Shown here: positions 30,296 through 38,955 of the stretch, in pieces
Layout: the number at the start of each line of letters is the position of its first letter
How positions within the stretch are numbered: position 1 is the stretch's first letter
NCBI RefSeq assembly: GCF_024346955.1
Contig: NZ_AP024884.1
Location: forward strand, 868,001-932,000
DNA length: 64,000 nt
Direction of reading: 5' to 3'
Source of the DNA: Vibrio mangrovi
GTDB taxonomy: Bacteria > Pseudomonadota > Gammaproteobacteria > Enterobacterales > Vibrionaceae
The notes under the pieces: model-generated
The model's database searches: none
Told to the model about the DNA's origin: nothing
Seen by the model: only the letters and a program-made list of their open reading frames with translations
Position numbers and translations under genes: made by a program

Positions 30296-30883
30296 ATGTC
30301 TCATGTTCTCGCTCTGAAATCCAGTATTCTTGGTGAATATTCTCAGTCAGGCAAACTGCTTGATGCGTACCTGGAAAAATTCAATGGTGCAGAGATAACT
30401 CTCCGTGATCTGGCTGCCAATCCACTGCCTGTACTCGATTTCTCGGTTGCCACAGCTCTGCGTTCTGCTGAAGGCCTGAGTGAAGAACAACAAGCCATTG
30501 TCAATCTTTCCGACCAGCTGATTGCTGAAATCAAAGCTGCCGATACCATTGTTATTGCAGCCCCGATGTACAACTTCACCATTCCGACTCAGTTGAAAAA
30601 CTGGTTCGATCTGATTGCCCGTGCCGGTGTCACATTCCAGTACACCGAAGCTGGCGTTCAGGGCCTGATTGAAAACAAGAAAGTTATAGTAATCACAACA
30701 CGCGGTGGCATTCATTTGGGTGGGGCAACCGACAACGTTACCCCATACCTGAAAACAATTCTGGGCTTTATCGGCATTACTGATGTTGAATTTGCTTATG
30801 CTGAAGCACTGAATATGGGTGATGAACCCGCAGCTCAGGGAATTGCAACGGCCAAAGGTCAACTGGAAGCTATTGCAGTTTAA
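30296..30883 (+). CDS. azoR: FMN-dependent NADH:quinone oxidoreductase/azoreductase AzoR
   Basis: A 195-residue flavodoxin-fold protein. Recognition points are [22 protein letters not shown] (first phosphate-binding loop, [10 protein letters not shown]), [16 protein letters not shown] (FMN ring site) and TTRGG. AzoR homodimers reduce azo compounds and quinones with NADH and protect against thiol-reactive or quinone stress. It is monocistronic with a strong terminator. Confidence 0.9.
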   Translation: MSHVLALKSSILGEYSQSGKLLDAYLEKFNGAEITLRDLAANPLPVLDFSVATALRSAEGLSEEQQAIVNLSDQLIAEIKAADTIVIAAPMYNFTIPTQLKNWFDLIARAGVTFQYTEAGVQGLIENKKVIVITTRGGIHLGGATDNVTPYLKTILGFIGITDVEFAYAEALNMGDEPAAQGIATAKGQLEAIAV

Positions 30884-30910
30884 TCTCCCAGACGTTTATT
30901 TCCCGATAAA

Positions 30911-30945
30911 CAAACAGCGCCAGCTTCACCGGCGCTGTTTGTTTG
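30911..30945 (+). terminator. Rho-independent terminator after azoR
   Basis: CAAACAGCGCC (30911-30921) pairs with GGCGCTGTTTG (30931-30941), followed by TTTG. Confidence 0.85.
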
Positions 30946-30970
30946 TCTGTTTATCAGAATCCCGGAAAAC

Positions 30971-31870
30971 TCATTTTTCCGTCTGAAGTATCAGGCGGAG
31001 CGCTTGGGTATAATATTCCCCCTGAGAACCGGCCCGTTTGAGATACTCATTCAATTTAACTTTTGCTTCTTCAGGCTTATTGAGTTTCAGCAGGGTTTCG
31101 CCCCAAGAATAATAAAAGTCATCTTCCATTTCAATATTCAGCCCTTCCAGTAATCTGGCATAGAAAACTGCTTCCAGATAATTTTCGTTCTTCAAAGCAT
31201 CCGAATAGGCAATCAGGTATTTGTCTCTTTTTAGCGATAAACCAAGCTCAGCATCACGATTTTCTGCGACTTCAAGCTTTTGCTCGGTTTCAGCAATCAT
31301 CTGTTTTTGCAGATACTCATCCCGGTATTTCTGAATCATCTCCGGAGTAACCAGATTCTTTTGCATACGGGCAATATCGTAGGCATCCTGATCTTCACCG
31401 TTACGGTGATCCGGTGATAAACCGTAATCCAGTAACACGGTCACAACATTGGGTTTATTGCTCCAGATAGCCAGTAATAAAGCATTCCAGCCATAATTGT
31501 TGGTCTGTCCCAGATTAGCGCCAGAATCAACCAATAGCTGTATAGTTTCCATATCACCGTCATATCTTGCTGCTGCCAGCAACGGTGTCCAGCCATCACT
31601 GGAGGCCTGATCAACATCAGCTCCGGCCGCGATCAGCTTGGTTACCAGATCGTTGTATCCACCTTCCGCAGCATAATAAAGCGGTGTCCGCTGATAATTG
31701 TTTTTATCAGAGACATTCGGATCCGAACCTTTCTGTAACATCAGTTCTACCTTTTGGACGTCATGATGGCGGATCGCTGTAATCAGCTTCGGCTGCGTCG
31801 CACAACCGGCGAACATCAATGACAAGAGAATCAAACAGGGTCGAGAGAAATAAAAAGCGAGTTTATTCAT
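30971..31870 (-). CDS. Ankyrin-repeat lipoprotein
   Basis: A 299-residue protein with a lipoprotein signal: lipobox MFAGC with acylated Cys23. Residues 30-155 contain about four ankyrin repeats (TPLYYAAEGGYNDLVTKLIAAGAD, abbreviated here as TPLYYAAEGG; DGWTPLLAAARYDGDMETIQLL; YGWNALLLAIWSNKPNVVTVLL). A charged linker and a TPR-like helical tail follow. It probably sits on the inner leaflet of the outer membrane or faces the periplasm and mediates protein contacts. No partner gene is adjacent. Confidence 0.8.
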   Translation of the reverse strand: MNKLAFYFSRPCLILLSLMFAGCATQPKLITAIRHHDVQKVELMLQKGSDPNVSDKNNYQRTPLYYAAEGGYNDLVTKLIAAGADVDQASSDGWTPLLAAARYDGDMETIQLLVDSGANLGQTNNYGWNALLLAIWSNKPNVVTVLLDYGLSPDHRNGEDQDAYDIARMQKNLVTPEMIQKYRDEYLQKQMIAETEQKLEVAENRDAELGLSLKRDKYLIAYSDALKNENYLEAVFYARLLEGLNIEMEDDFYYSWGETLLKLNKPEEAKVKLNEYLKRAGSQGEYYTQALRLILQTEK

Positions 31871-32104
31871 AGTCCGAACCTTTAAAAGATTGCTGTTTCA
31901 CTCAGTGGCTTAAGAAATAGCCAGACCCTTTAATATTAGCAGATGATTCAGACTCGTTACGCTACAGTCTCAGTTAGAAAGTACAGTCTCAGGTAGGTAG
32001 AAAGAAAGTGGAAGAAGGAACATCCGGCAAAACCCGATCAGGATTAGCCGGAATCAGTCCAGGGCAGCCGGACATGCCAAGAGTCCGCGAACAAAATAAA
32101 GGAA

Positions 32105-33106
32105 CTAAGCAGGATAAACCAGATGACCAAAGCCATTTTCTGTCAGCGCAGTTTCCATCATGGCAATCACCTGACGGCTGGTTTCAGCACGCAACACATC
32201 AGAGCATCGTTTGCCATCCAGAATCAGCGCCGAAACGTGTTCAGTCTCATACTCAAATCCCCCGCCTCCCGCAGGTGTGGTGATTTGAGAGGTTTTCCCC
32301 TGATAAACAATATCGATCGTTTTCGGATTCCACCACTTATCATGAATCACAATCTCAAGTTCCGGCCCCAGAATAGTGGCTTCCCGTTGTAGATCCCGAC
32401 TAATCGAGGCGGCAATCTTTCCTTCGAGAGCTCCGGTAAAATGGAATTCGACATGATCATCCACTTTGGACTCAGCGTAATCCTGAATATATTTCACCGC
32501 AGGTTTGTGCAGTGGTGTCTGGGTTAACTGACATAGATCCGCGTATAACCATAATGCGTATACGCCAACATCCAGCGTTGCTCCGCCGGATAAATCCGGA
32601 TCGAAGATACGCAGCCGGGAATCAAACCCATGTCGGCCACCGAAAGCCGCTTCAACCGAATGGATCGTAACCTGATTCTGTTGGATAAACTGCCGCAACA
32701 CCTGATACGCAGGAAACGCAACCGACTTCATTGCTTCCACTAACAAAACCCCCTGCTGTCTGGCAAGTGAAGTCATTTCATCCCAGTCCCGAAGGTTGGT
32801 AAAAGCAGGCTTTTCAACCAGTACATGTTTGCCGTGACGGAGAAACAACTCGGTCATATGACGATGAAACGGATGAAGTGTGGCGATATACACCGCATCA
32901 ACATTCGGGTCAGCAGCCAGTGCCTGATATGAGTCGTAATAATGCGGACAGGCGTATTCTCCGGCAAATTGAGCCGCACGTGGTAAATCTCTTGCTGCCA
33001 CGGCATACAACTCACCATTTTGCACATAATGCGTCAAATCCGCAGCAAAGCGATGGGCGATGTTTCCCAGTCCGGCAATCCCCCAGCGTACTTTATGATT
33101 TTCCAT
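32105..33106 (-). CDS. Gfo/Idh/MocA-family oxidoreductase
   Basis: A 333-residue NAD(P)-dependent sugar dehydrogenase-like protein. The Rossmann motif GIAGLGNIAHRF opens the chain, EKPAF (family EKP motif) lies near residue 95, and GGATLDVGVYAL near 170 carries the catalytic-region residues. Its last-step substrate, probably a sugar or sugar derivative, cannot be named. The NUDIX gene is directly upstream and its stop codon overlaps the alternative GTG start at 33118; ATG 33106 is preferred. The two form an operon. Confidence 0.82.
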   Translation of the reverse strand: MENHKVRWGIAGLGNIAHRFAADLTHYVQNGELYAVAARDLPRAAQFAGEYACPHYYDSYQALAADPNVDAVYIATLHPFHRHMTELFLRHGKHVLVEKPAFTNLRDWDEMTSLARQQGVLLVEAMKSVAFPAYQVLRQFIQQNQVTIHSVEAAFGGRHGFDSRLRIFDPDLSGGATLDVGVYALWLYADLCQLTQTPLHKPAVKYIQDYAESKVDDHVEFHFTGALEGKIAASISRDLQREATILGPELEIVIHDKWWNPKTIDIVYQGKTSQITTPAGGGGFEYETEHVSALILDGKRCSDVLRAETSRQVIAMMETALTENGFGHLVYPA

Positions 33107-33117
33107 GTTGTGTTCCA

Positions 33118-33540
33118 CTATAACATGTCGGTAATACCATCAGGATAAAACGGGATATTACCATTAAGGAGATCATCTTCATCAAACCAGCGGACAATAA
33201 ATCGTTCCCCATTGACCTCGATTCCGGGGATTTCATCCTGCTGATAAAAAGACTCATCTTTTAATTCGGCTTCATAGACAAAAACAATTTCGTGGCCGGC
33301 AGTTCCGCTGAACGTAAAAATATTTTCACTGATTCCCAGTAATCGCAGATTACCGATTTCCGCACCAATTTCTTCGAAGGTTTCTCTCCGGGCGGCATCG
33401 GTTGACTTCTCACCGAATTCAATCCCGCCACCAACCGGAATCACATATTTCTCATCTTTGATCGGATCGTATCCTTCCGCTAACAAAATTCGGTGATCAC
33501 GTCGGAACAGGCAGACAGCTTTAGCTCGGATATGCGGCAT
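33118..33540 (-). CDS. NUDIX hydrolase
   Basis: A 140-residue NUDIX protein. The box is complete: GGGIEFGEKSTDAARRETFEEIGAE fits G-x5-E-x7-RE-x2-EE-x-G. It hydrolyses nucleoside diphosphate-linked compounds; the substrate is undefined. It is cotranscribed with the Gfo/Idh oxidoreductase gene downstream, with which it overlaps at the junction. Confidence 0.85.
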   Translation of the reverse strand: MPHIRAKAVCLFRRDHRILLAEGYDPIKDEKYVIPVGGGIEFGEKSTDAARRETFEEIGAEIGNLRLLGISENIFTFSGTAGHEIVFVYEAELKDESFYQQDEIPGIEVNGERFIVRWFDEDDLLNGNIPFYPDGITDML

Positions 33541-33630
33541 AAGAAAGTTCTCATATAACAGAAGCAGTTACACAAAAGCCTATTCAATCCGGCGCAGAGA
33601 ATCAACTTTTATTCCCTGAATAAAAAAACA

Positions 33631-33656
33631 AAAAGCGCCCCACCCAGGGCACTTTT
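33631..33656 (-). terminator. Terminator for the PI-PLC/lectin gene
   Basis: On the minus strand, AAAAGTGCCC and GGGCGCTTTT form a stem with one mismatch, followed by TGTTTTTTTA. Confidence 0.78.
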
Positions 33657-33707
33657 GATTGACTAAAGTTTTATGGCTGACCTGCTATGCAAATCAAGTA
33701 ATTACCG

Positions 33708-35204
33708 TTAGAAAGAACTCTGTCCCCAGTCAGCAACCGGCTCAAGATAAAAAATCTGATTATCGTTCTGGCTATTGCATGGCCAGATCTGCCACTGATT
33801 ACCCGAAGCAGTGGAACCATCGGAAACATCCATACAGTAGGCATAGTTTTTATCCCTATTCAGGAACTGACCTGACGAGGAAACCGCCCACTTTTCAGAG
33901 TTTCCACCATCGCAATCCCACAGATGCATTTTATCACCGGCATCGGCAGAACCCGTATTAAAATCCACACAATACTTATTATTTCCTTTCGGTCTTAACT
34001 GCCCCTCAGCCGTATAAACAAACTGTTGGTTATCCTGATCCGTACAGAGTTCCTGACGAAGATCGCTACCATTATTATATCGGGAGCCTTCTACAGCCAG
34101 ACACTGATCCTGATCAACGGCTATTTTCGGATGAATTTTAAAGTAACCGGGTAAACTTCTTCTTTCACCAACCAACAGTATCTGCGGCTGTTTACCTTTG
34201 GTCCAGTCCGGTGTTTGCGCAACGTTGTCAATATCCCAGCCAATAGCAGATACACCATGAGCCAAAGCAATCCAGGTCGCCGCATAATCGGTGTTTTTAA
34301 AATCTCCGGCAGTACTCCATAAATGCATCAACTGCTTATACTCATTCGCCCGATTGGCTGTGATTTGGTAGTGATCACCCGCAGCAACATTGCCACAGAA
34401 GAAACGTTTCGAGTGTTCATCTGAAATCGAATCGATCGCTCCGGAGAACTCATTGGGATCTGCTGCATCAATATCAGGACACAGAAAAGTACTCTGAGTA
34501 GAACCCATTAATGTCATTGCCGTTTCCATACGGTCATTAACATCACCGACATGTCCGCCTGTCAGCACAATAATCGCTTTCCCTTTCATCGATGCTACAT
34601 TCGGCCAGCCTACTGCTTTCAACCGGGCCCGATAGTCCGGTGAATAATTAGTACCTAAATGTGCCAGTAAATCCTGATAAGTGAAAAAACGACTGCCTAA
34701 TTTGTTAGTCAGATAATTAGAAATAAACTGATCTAACAGCACAACTTCATCAGACTTCCATGCATTTAGCGGATCCCAGCTTGATTTCATATCGACGAAA
34801 ATAACTAATGGCAAATCATCCGTATGTACGTTCATCCAATTAACGATATCATCCAGACAATCTCCCAGACGATCATTATCAGGAGCACTACAGTTGACAT
34901 TGCCCGGATTCATATCATGGCTTACAGAAGGACCTTTGGCGTTATTCTCCCAATTTCCCCGGTCAATCACATCCAGCTCCACAGAACGATACCCGGCATC
35001 AAGCCAGCCGATGAGAGAATCCCCATGCTGGTAGGTATTATGCGGCTGAATATAATACAGTTGATCAAATCTCAGACTATCCTGAGGTAAGCCAGCCTTA
35101 AATATAGGTTTCATAATCACTGCATAGGCAGAATTCATCTGCAAACCGAGAAGCACCGAAGATAAACAGAATAACCACTTACAAATAATACTAATACTTT
35201 TCAT
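33708..35204 (-). CDS. Secreted PI-PLC-like protein with C-terminal ricin-type lectin domain
   Basis: A 498-residue exported protein. The signal peptide ends ...MNSAYA. Residues about 40-355 look like a Ca2+-dependent phosphatidylinositol phospholipase C-type barrel: YIQPHNTYQHGDS carries the first catalytic His, GYRSVELDV follows, and SHDMNPG may hold the second His. Residues 365-498 form a beta-trefoil with three repeats ending NQQFVY, SEKWAV and NQIFYL, the ricin-B QxW-type positions. The arrangement suggests a lipase that binds glycans on host or prey surfaces. Next upstream is a PLD-type lipoprotein. No clear ribosome-binding site is visible, and GTG 35216 is an alternative start. Confidence 0.75.
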   Translation of the reverse strand: MKSISIICKWLFCLSSVLLGLQMNSAYAVIMKPIFKAGLPQDSLRFDQLYYIQPHNTYQHGDSLIGWLDAGYRSVELDVIDRGNWENNAKGPSVSHDMNPGNVNCSAPDNDRLGDCLDDIVNWMNVHTDDLPLVIFVDMKSSWDPLNAWKSDEVVLLDQFISNYLTNKLGSRFFTYQDLLAHLGTNYSPDYRARLKAVGWPNVASMKGKAIIVLTGGHVGDVNDRMETAMTLMGSTQSTFLCPDIDAADPNEFSGAIDSISDEHSKRFFCGNVAAGDHYQITANRANEYKQLMHLWSTAGDFKNTDYAATWIALAHGVSAIGWDIDNVAQTPDWTKGKQPQILLVGERRSLPGYFKIHPKIAVDQDQCLAVEGSRYNNGSDLRQELCTDQDNQQFVYTAEGQLRPKGNNKYCVDFNTGSADAGDKMHLWDCDGGNSEKWAVSSSGQFLNRDKNYAYCMDVSDGSTASGNQWQIWPCNSQNDNQIFYLEPVADWGQSSF

Positions 35205-35571
35205 ATTAAAAATCACTATATTGTCATTTGTAGAATTATTTATATTTCATAAAAACTGTTTTTTCAAAAAATATTTATATTTAAAATTAGCCGTGAGAAA
35301 TAAAACAAAAACCAATTAAAATACAAATAGATATATTATTTAATATTGTTATTAAAATTAATAAGAATATAATTCACTATATAAATAAATATTATGTGAA
35401 ATCCATACTTTTCTTGAATATATTTATTGATACTGGGTATACACAGCTTAGAATCCTAAGCAAATAACCAGCATCAAAAAGCAAGACACGTTCAGATAAA
35501 TCCTTTGACATCAGTGTAAGTCAAAGAGTGTTATTCGTTTCGGAATAACACTCTTTGAGAATGAACTTCTA
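35205..35571. other. AT-rich intergenic region with a 16-bp perfect palindrome
   Basis: This gene-free stretch is very AT-rich. It ends with an exact 16-bp inverted repeat, 35521-35536 and 35543-35558 (arms start TCAAAGAGTG and end CACTCTTTGA), with a 6-nt loop, 14 bp past the PLD gene stop. It probably terminates that minus-strand gene, although no T-run follows. Confidence 0.6.
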
Positions 35572-37116
35572 CTACAAAATGTTTTTAGGGACAATTCGCC
35601 GGATTTTAACGCCAAAACGCTTAGATAAATTCACAGTATGATCAGGGTTAAAGTCCTCACTGATTCGCCAGGCATTGTCTGGCTCCATTTCCAGAAGGAT
35701 ATTTGCTTTAACTTGTTGGGTTATCTGAGGTGAATAAATGACGGTAATACATTCGGTATTCAGGTTTTTACTGCGTGGGTCAAAGTTATAAGAACCGATT
35801 ACTGTAATTTTATCGTCTACCGTCATTGTCTTCGCATGTAAGCCAAAAATAGGAACAATGGGCAATTTCTTAAACATATGATCCGTCATCACACGATGTC
35901 GTATTTTTGCATCGGGTTTGAATTCATAGATATTAACCCCAGTGCTTAATAACGCATTCCTGTCTCTCTGGTAACCACTGAAAGCTTCAAGATTGTCATT
36001 AGATGCAAGGCTGTTGGTCAATATATTAATTTCAACACCTCTATCCACCAAAGATTTTAAAAATGCCCGGTCAGATGCCGTTGTAACCAGATAAGGTGTC
36101 TGAATAGTGATAGATTTCTGAGCAGCATCGGCTAATTCGACTAACTTATCCTGTGTCATACCGCCACCACCTAAAAAGTGTTGGCCGTCATTTTTCCCGG
36201 GCTTATCGGAAACATACTCAACCTTATCCAGCCACAAAAAGCTCCCTTCCTGAGCAAGGTGTTCAAACGTTTCCGGCACTTTTTCAATTTCAGCCCGTAT
36301 TTCCTGATTAAAGTTTTGAGGGTCACAGGCATATGAATGTAATCTTGTGAACTCCGGGTTATGATCGTAAGGATTATCCTCAAGTAATTCTTCTACAGGG
36401 ACACTCAGATCACTTTGCCAGAACTCTTTAAATGAAGAAGTGATGTCTGAGACCACTTTCCCTGCTAGAAAAACATCCCGGTCACGAAAATTATAGGTGT
36501 GGTCGAAACCAAAATATTCATCGGCTATATTCCGCCCACCGGTAATTGCAAGCTGGTTGTCAACAATAAAAACCTTATTGTGCATTCTTTGATTCAATTT
36601 ATGAAAATTAAACACAACCGTGGCAAATTTATCAATGATGTTTTTGCCGATATTCGCATTAGGGTTATATATCTTAATATCAATATTATCATGAGCAGCT
36701 AACATCAGTAATTCATCACCTTTAGCCTGCACCATAATATCATCGACCAACACTCTGACTTTAACACCACGTTCAGCAGCCCGGACAAGATAATCAGTTG
36801 CGATTAAGCCAATGTTATCTACTGAGAAAATAAAATATTGAATATCAATCGATTTTTCTGCTCTTTCAGCCAGCCATGCACGAGACATCATTGCTTCAGC
36901 ACCCTGCTCCAACACATATGTTCCCGTCTGATGCTTCATCTTCTCACGGTATGGCTTAAGGTATTCGGTTAACGTTTCAGTCTTAACATGAGAGGTATTC
37001 AAACAATAATTTGCATCCGATAGCGGTACGCTATCCGGAGTTGAACTACAGCCGATAGTTAAAAGCAAAAAAATTAGCAACGTTGTTTTTATCGCAAAAG
37101 TATTGATGGTATTCAT
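35572..37116 (-). CDS. Phospholipase D/cardiolipin synthase-like lipoprotein
   Basis: A 514-residue protein in the PLD superfamily (ClsC-like). Two HKD motifs are intact: HNKVFIVDNQLAITGGRN and HAKTMTVDDKITVIGSYN. The preferred start at 37116 gives a lipoprotein signal with lipobox LTIGC (Cys23). The frame runs on to 37296, adding about 60 residues with one hydrophobic stretch; neither start has a good ribosome-binding site. The protein may remodel cardiolipin or act on foreign phospholipids. It follows a disrupted DNase I-like gene and precedes the PI-PLC/lectin gene. Confidence 0.8.
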   Translation of the reverse strand: MNTINTFAIKTTLLIFLLLTIGCSSTPDSVPLSDANYCLNTSHVKTETLTEYLKPYREKMKHQTGTYVLEQGAEAMMSRAWLAERAEKSIDIQYFIFSVDNIGLIATDYLVRAAERGVKVRVLVDDIMVQAKGDELLMLAAHDNIDIKIYNPNANIGKNIIDKFATVVFNFHKLNQRMHNKVFIVDNQLAITGGRNIADEYFGFDHTYNFRDRDVFLAGKVVSDITSSFKEFWQSDLSVPVEELLEDNPYDHNPEFTRLHSYACDPQNFNQEIRAEIEKVPETFEHLAQEGSFLWLDKVEYVSDKPGKNDGQHFLGGGGMTQDKLVELADAAQKSITIQTPYLVTTASDRAFLKSLVDRGVEINILTNSLASNDNLEAFSGYQRDRNALLSTGVNIYEFKPDAKIRHRVMTDHMFKKLPIVPIFGLHAKTMTVDDKITVIGSYNFDPRSKNLNTECITVIYSPQITQQVKANILLEMEPDNAWRISEDFNPDHTVNLSKRFGVKIRRIVPKNIL

Positions 37117-37435
37117 GTTGAGAGTGTCTGATACAGAACAGATTGATATCAGTAACATACAAAAAACACCATACGATGTCACGTTGTTAAACCACATTAT
37201 CAACCAATCCCAGCCAATGAGAATGAGATCTTCCGTATTGGTATCGATTGCCGTGATCACCTGATCGATTTCAAAAAATTCTCCATTACTGTCCATAACA
37301 ACAGGTTACGTACTTCATCGGCGACGACAATAAAGTAAATAAATGCTCTAAGTTGAAAAACTAGATGTTATTGATAGATGAATTAAATGCTGGAGGGTTA
37401 TTTCATGTGAATCACATATTACCCACTGAAAATCA

Positions 37436-37654
37436 TTACTGGTGGCGTATTCGCAGCATCATGATCGCATGATCGGCCCCGTATCTTTCCAATGGCGCCG
37501 TCACCTGATTATTTTGTATTGCACAGATCTGTACATCATTAACATGCCCATTAGGAACCAGTGCATAATCCAAGCAACTTGTATTTCGGGTATATTTATA
37601 TAACACATTATTAAAATTGCTTCGCAATGCGAGAATAGAATGTGTCCCTTGGAT
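37436..37654 (-). pseudogene. 3' remnant of a probable DNase I/EEP-like (CdtB-like) gene, cut by the IS
   Basis: The frame is open from the IS edge to a TAA at 37436-37438, giving about 72 C-terminal residues. Visible parts are SILALRSNFNNVLYKYTRN, then TSCLDYALVPNG and ERYGADHAIMMLRIR. LDYA followed about 40 residues later by a DH in GADH resembles the C-terminus of endonuclease/exonuclease/phosphatase proteins, including CdtB (LDYAVV ... SDH). The 5' part is missing and does not reappear beyond the IS, so the gene is truncated. The family call is tentative. The remaining 37117-37435 holds no gene. Confidence 0.45.
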
Positions 37655-37669
37655 TGAATAGCCACCGAG

Positions 37670-38494
37670 TCAGTAGACACTAGTTAGTCTTCTCTCATAT
37701 TGCTTCTCATACTCTACAGGTGACAATTGATTATTGGAACCATGCCTGCGCTTCACGTTGTAGAACATCTCTATGTATTCAAAGATATCCATGCGAGCAT
37801 CTCCCCGTGTGGAGTAGATTTTGCGTTTGATTCTTTCTCTTTTCAGTAGCTGGAAAAAGCTTTCTGCCACAGCATTATCGTGACAATTACCTCGACGGCT
37901 CATACTGGCTTCTAGTCCATGTTGCTTTAAGAACTTGTTCCAGTCGTGACTTGTATACTGGCTACCTTGATCGGAATGTACAAGTACCTTTTGGATTGGA
38001 GAACGTCGCCATATAGCCATTAAAAGCGCATCCAAAACCAACTCTTTAGTTATTCGACTTTTCATCGACCAGCCAATCACTCTTCTAGAAAAAAGATCAA
38101 CAACAACGGCAAGATACAACCAACCTTCATGTGTTTTTATATAGGTAATATCGGTTACCCATGATTGATTTGGAGCCGTTGGATTGAACTCTCTGGCTAA
38201 TTTGTTTGCCGAAATGACATGCTCAGTACCCGCTTTAGCTCTGGGTTTACGATATCCGCGTTGTGACTGTAAGCCTTCTCGCTTCATCAAGCGATACACT
38301 TGATTGATCCCACAGGATTCACCTTCATCTCGTAGGTCACTGTATATCTTTCGATAGCCATAAACCCCGCCTGATTCCAACCAAAACTGTTTGATAAGCC
38401 CGAGAAGATATTTACGCCGTTTCTCTTGTTTGCTGTCAGGGTGTTTTAACCAGGCATAATAACCACTGGGATGAACCCCAAGGATTTTACACAT
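37670..38494 (-). CDS. IS3-family transposase OrfB (DDE integrase core)
   Basis: A 274-residue transposase. The HTH_21-like start is followed by the rve core: WVTDITYI (first Asp), VLVHSDQGSQYTS (second Asp) and NCHDNAVAESFFQLLKRE (Glu). It is normally made as an OrfAB fusion: the orfB frame continues upstream without a stop to the A7 run at 38575-38581 in orfA, and the joined sequence reads ...KKSRGVLRKPVRLRYAFIKA. Confidence 0.92.
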   Translation of the reverse strand: MCKILGVHPSGYYAWLKHPDSKQEKRRKYLLGLIKQFWLESGGVYGYRKIYSDLRDEGESCGINQVYRLMKREGLQSQRGYRKPRAKAGTEHVISANKLAREFNPTAPNQSWVTDITYIKTHEGWLYLAVVVDLFSRRVIGWSMKSRITKELVLDALLMAIWRRSPIQKVLVHSDQGSQYTSHDWNKFLKQHGLEASMSRRGNCHDNAVAESFFQLLKRERIKRKIYSTRGDARMDIFEYIEMFYNVKRRHGSNNQLSPVEYEKQYERRLTSVY

Positions 38495-38541
38495 CCGTCG
38501 AACAGGCCAAATAGACTGATTGGCTTTGATGAAGGCGTACC

Positions 38542-38841
38542 TCAGTCGGACTGGCTTGCGAAGTACACCGCGGCTTTTTTTAGTATATCCCGCTCTTCGG
38601 TGACTCTTTGCAGTTCTTTTCGAAGCCTGCGAATTTCGGCACTTTCATCAGATTGAGCTTGGTGTTGGGAGGAGTCGGGACCGTAGCGCTTCACCCAAGC
38701 ATAAAGGCTGTGGGTAGTCGTCCCTAAGCGGTTGGCAACATCAGCCACACTATGACCTTTTTCCGTGACCTGTTTTACCGCTTCAATTTTAAATTCTTCT
38801 GGATATCTTTTGCTGCTCATAAGCACCTCTCTGTTAGTCAT
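38542..38841 (-). CDS. IS3-family transposase OrfA (helix-turn-helix)
   Basis: A 99-residue protein with an HTH_Tnp_1-type domain (RYPEEFKIEAVKQVTEKGHSVADVANRLG, core VADVANRLG) and a C-terminal leucine-zipper-like helix (RRLRKELQRVTEERDIL). Near its end the seven-A run (minus strand CTAAAAAAAGCC) is a slippery site for -1 frameshifting into orfB. Confidence 0.92.
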   Translation of the reverse strand: MTNREVLMSSKRYPEEFKIEAVKQVTEKGHSVADVANRLGTTTHSLYAWVKRYGPDSSQHQAQSDESAEIRRLRKELQRVTEERDILKKAAVYFASQSD

Positions 38842-38955
38842 TTTGTCTAACTAAAAGGTGTCTATCAAGTCGGTGGCTATTCAGTCATATGTCATTCCTG
38901 TTTTCTATATTTTACTGAAATGACATAGATTCCTGAACACTACCGTTAATTTTTA

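Larger units (their letters stand above)
37655..38883 (-). mobile_element. IS3-family insertion sequence, intact
   Basis: About 1.23 kb. The terminal inverted repeats read inward as TGAATAGCCACCGA (left, 37655) and TGAATAGCCACCGA (right, reverse complement of 38870-38883), then diverge slightly before a shared TAGACAC. It carries orfA and orfB in the -1 relation typical of IS3. No clear target-site duplication is seen (flanks GAT and GTC), suggesting deletion or recombination after insertion. The truncated gene lies to the left and the CHAT gene to the right. Confidence 0.9.

Noticed and set aside
32008..32283. 91-codon plus-strand frame
   Set aside because: It overlaps the end of the Gfo/Idh gene antisense, and the non-overlapping part has no family signature.
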